A stretch of DNA of 64,000 nt from assembly GCF_004027225.2 (NCBI RefSeq), contig NC_044277.2, positions 67,790,400-67,854,399 on the forward strand. The letters run 5' to 3'. Every line of letters starts with the position of its first letter. Position 1 is the first letter of the stretch. A program made the position numbers and the translations under genes. Shown here in pieces: positions 61,680 through 64,000 of the stretch. Source of the DNA: Strigops habroptila. Its lineage: Eukaryota; Chordata; Aves; Psittaciformes; Psittacidae. A model generated the notes under the pieces. It saw only the letters and a program-made list of their open reading frames with translations. It was not told where the DNA came from and did no database searches.

Positions 61680-62577
61680 ATTAGGAAGATGAAGAAATGG
61701 AGCTCCTTAAATCCTGAGTGGCAGTGGTTAGGAGAACGGCTACATAAAAAACTAGGTTATTAGGTAAAGAAGCAATTTATTTTGCTGCATAAAGCAAGGG
61801 TTGGCCCTTAGGCAGGAAAACTTGTGAAATTATTCTTACAAAATATCCCCAATGTAGATTAAAATTACACGAAAATCACTCTGCTAAAGCACCACCCCTA
61901 CGTATCAATCAAGGAAAATCTTTCTGGCACGGCAAAAACACAGCAAACTGACTGTATCACGTCATTCAAACCCTCTGTGGGATATCGATATGTCGTCACA
62001 GGAGCAGCAGTAGTCTCTGGCTTACTTATCGCAACTAAATGCCAAAAGGCGTGATGAACGAAATACAGTATGAGGGCTATCCTCTTGGTTCTCAAGTCTA
62101 CCTACTCCTGATACCACCCAAAGTCATAATGGCTCACAATTCTTATGCAAGGAGGTACAAGAATAGGCAAAACAAGGAGAAATTCAATGGGTATTCCACA
62201 CCCCATATTAGCCCCAGTCAGATGAGATGGTAGAAAGGGCTAGTGGATTATTGAAAAACAGCCTTAAGCCACAGGTGGCCCACTGGGATATGACTTTCCA
62301 AAGTACTTCACCACTTGAATAATTGGTATGGGCCCACTGAGAGCTTTGTGAGCTGAGCATTCTTTGCAAAAACTGAACCTGATGCTCCACCTTCTGATGA
62401 AAGAAAATATCTGGTGGCATTACAGCCAGGACAACCTGTTATGGTGAATTTACCACAAATTGGAACTGTGCCTATGACTCTAAACCTTGTGGCCCACTCA
62501 CTTGGGCAGCTGCTGATAACAGTGGTGAAAAACACAGAATTAGTGAACAGTGGATTTGCCTTTTTTCTAATAGGGTA
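61680..62577 (+). pseudogene. Retroviral integrase remnant
   Basis: Pieces in order are an N-terminal segment before a linker reading KAPPLRINQGKSFWHGK (about 61,885-61,940), the catalytic-core start with QTDCI (aspartate codon 61,950-61,952) and YRYVVTGAAVVSGLL, and the second core motif reading SHNGSQF at 62,122-62,142, where the catalytic aspartate position is histidine. A VERASGLLK segment holds the expected glutamate (62,233-62,235). The C-terminal domain has KYLVALQPGQPVMVNLPQIG (about 62,404-62,463) and ends at 62,577. Stops at 61,960-62,060 and later break it. Integrase would insert viral DNA; this copy is inactive. Confidence 0.83.
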
Positions 62578-62610
62578 ACCTGTCCAGAAAACCCCACCAA
62601 GACCAGCCTG

Positions 62611-62632
62611 CTTTACATTTTTTGTGTTGCAG
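62611..62632 (+). promoter_or_regulatory. Candidate splice acceptor for env mRNA
   Basis: A pyrimidine-rich run (ctttacattttttgtgttgc) ends in AG at 62,631-62,632, 11 bases before the first env-like ATG. Retroviral env is usually made from a spliced mRNA, so the position fits. Use is inference. Confidence 0.45.
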
Positions 62633-62643
62633 TCTCCTCGAAG

Positions 62644-62990
62644 ATGAAAGTAAAATACATCATCCTGCTGCTGTTAAAGTTTTTGGTAACACTTCCCCAA
62701 AAATGCCTACCTGTCTCAATTGAATCATCAATCAGAAAATCAATAATGATTGTGTTAATATAGATAAGTCACCTTGCTATTAAACAGACAGTGACACAAA
62801 CCTGATTTTTGAAACCCAAACACGTGTTGATAAAATATATGTGTTACAATTATTCACAATAACTCTTACACACCATGTAGAAAATGCTGTAAATCATTGC
62901 TCAATACATGACATAGTGAAGGGACAATATGGCATTAAAATACCACACAGGTGGAACACTCTAAAGGGATGCAACATAATACTAGGAACA
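62644..62990 (+). pseudogene. Start of retroviral env, truncated and broken
   Basis: An ATG at 62,644 opens a basic start followed by a leucine/isoleucine-rich segment that looks like a signal peptide, in the position expected for env after integrase. The frame closes at a TAG after about 39 codons (near 62,761). Further stops lie at about 62,800, 62,851, 62,878 and onward in that frame. Another frame (62,841 onward) stays open but has no recognisable surface-protein motif. No transmembrane subunit, fusion peptide or cysteine motif is seen before the similarity ends, so most of env is missing. Identification rests mainly on position and the signal-peptide-like start. Confidence 0.55.
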
Positions 62991-64000
62991 GTACCTCCCA
63001 GAATCACCAAACCCTCACACCAAAACTGCCCTCTGCCAGGTCTGTGTTTGGGTTCAGGGAGGCAGCAAGTGCCAGGTTATCATGCTGTCTTCACCACCCC
63101 TGAAAGCTACCAGGTGCCTGAGGTGAGAAGGTGCCACTTGATGAAGGGGACATGAGAAGGGGACCAAGGGACTAAAGCCCTGCTGATGCTCACTGGGTGC
63201 TTGCAGTGACTGGGACGAGCGCAGGGAGGTGGTGAGGAAGGAGGAAAGTCGTAGAGAGGCAAGGAAATGGGGACCCAGGGGCTTCCACGAGGAAGAAGAT
63301 GGAAAAGCAGAAAGGATTTGCCAGTTCCAGCAAGGGAAGGAAGTAGTGATGGTAGTAGTAAGCCCTGAGCATCATTACACTGTGCTGGATCATCATAACA
63401 CACTGTTGTCACAGCTAGGCTTTAAAAAAATTACAAGCTAGATCTCAGAAAAGATTGAAATTTTAAAATGTCTGCTACAGACAAGAAGTTTGACCCTTTT
63501 TCTTTTCACTTGTCATTGTAGAAGGAGGACTCTGGCCACGTCTTCAGGGTTTTTTCTGGAAATTAACATATGAGAAAACAATTCTCTCCAAGCTGTGTGA
63601 CTCAAGGAACTGGGGCATTGGGTTAAAAATCAGAGATCACAAACCTTGTCACTAAGAGACAAGCAGTAGCAAGTAGGGAATAAGATTTTCTCTGGATGTG
63701 GCCCTTCAAGTTCTTGGTAGCCTGTTTTTTTCAGAGATAGCTTTGATTTAGCAGCAGAGAACTGAGGTGAGAGCAACAGACCACATACTCCCCCCCAGAT
63801 ACTTTCCCTTCGTAGTTGTGTGTGACGCTGTCACTTAATCTCGGCTAGAAATGGGAATGGACAGCTTCTCTGTATGGAGGCCATGGGTATTTCCCACTCA
63901 GGCATTTGCAGCCATCCATATACTTGAAGAGGCAATGGGAAAGAGAGTCCAGTCCCAGCTAATGTGACTTCAAGAGACAGACTCCAAGCAGAGGTTAAAC
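62991..64000. other. Unique-looking sequence 3' of the retrovirus
   Basis: No 3' LTR, polypurine tract or gene is visible. The GC-richer part at 63,000-63,440 has overlapping frames up to about 100 codons on both strands without motifs. The exact retroviral edge is uncertain and may lie anywhere in about 62,960-63,060. Confidence 0.5.

Larger units (their letters stand above)
57101..62990 (+). mobile_element. Degenerate endogenous retrovirus, 3'-truncated, + strand
   Basis: A provirus remnant has its parts in canonical order: 5' LTR (57,101-58,140), primer-binding site (58,144-58,161), gag (about 58,300-59,466), protease (about 59,560-59,760), reverse transcriptase (about 60,060-60,960), RNase H (to 61,461), integrase (about 61,680-62,577) and the start of env (from 62,644). 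Each coding region is split by stops and frame changes and several catalytic positions are altered, so it cannot replicate. No second LTR is seen before the window ends at 64,000; similarity to retroviral order fades at about 62,990. The primer site fits tRNA-Ser, as in the human HERV-S group, but retroviral class cannot be settled without a pol phylogeny. Confidence 0.93.

Noticed and set aside
62991..64000. Search for a 3' LTR copy
   Set aside because: No stretch resembles the 5' LTR start, its U3 duplications, TATA region or end.
1..64000. CRISPR arrays, bacterial operons, tRNA or rRNA genes
   Set aside because: No regularly spaced repeats, no operon-like gene packing and no cloverleaf or rRNA signature; the repeat content is clearly avian.

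Overview
The window reads as non-coding DNA from a bird genome. The best marker is the set of CR1 retrotransposon copies ending in the avian-type 3' tail (tandem ATTCTATG-like octamers). A moderately AT-rich background with scattered A/T tracts and very few long reading frames fits a gene desert or the inside of a very large intron. I could not support any host protein-coding exon, tRNA, rRNA, CRISPR array or bacterial-type gene. Nearly every open reading frame outside the transposons is short, has no recognisable motif, and is best taken as chance.

Layout: 1-3.3 kb is unique-looking sequence with at most one weak MIR-like patch. About 3.32-4.88 kb holds a 5'-truncated CR1 LINE on the + strand, covering reverse transcriptase through the 3' tail; it is damaged. 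Unique-looking sequence follows to 13.95 kb, with a MIR-like SINE relic on the - strand near 11 kb. At 13.96-14.29 kb and 25.73-26.56 kb lie two very old CR1/L3-type LINE fragments, both on the - strand and matching different parts of ORF2. Two extremely short CR1 3' tails sit at 22.68 and 25.30 kb. A MIR-like relic on the + strand lies at about 30.55-30.69 kb. A perfect 32-bp palindrome is at 42.27 kb, and a - strand CR1 3' end is at 49.49-49.66 kb.

The most substantial element is a degenerate endogenous retrovirus on the + strand from 57,101 to about 62,990. It has a 1,040-bp 5' LTR with matching inverted ends, a TATA box and an internal enhancer-like duplication. Its primer-binding site appears to fit tRNA-Ser at 17 of 18 bases. 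Broken remnants of gag, protease, reverse transcriptase, RNase H, integrase and the start of env follow in canonical order. All reading frames carry stops and frameshifts, several catalytic positions are altered, and no 3' LTR is visible in the remaining ~1 kb. It is a dead, 3'-truncated provirus.

There is no sign of a new multi-gene system. The points most worth following up are the serine-tRNA-primed retrovirus with its duplicated U3, the colinear pair of ancient LINE halves, and the palindrome at 42.27 kb. Family assignments rest on remembered consensus features and on similarity between copies inside the window, not on database searches.
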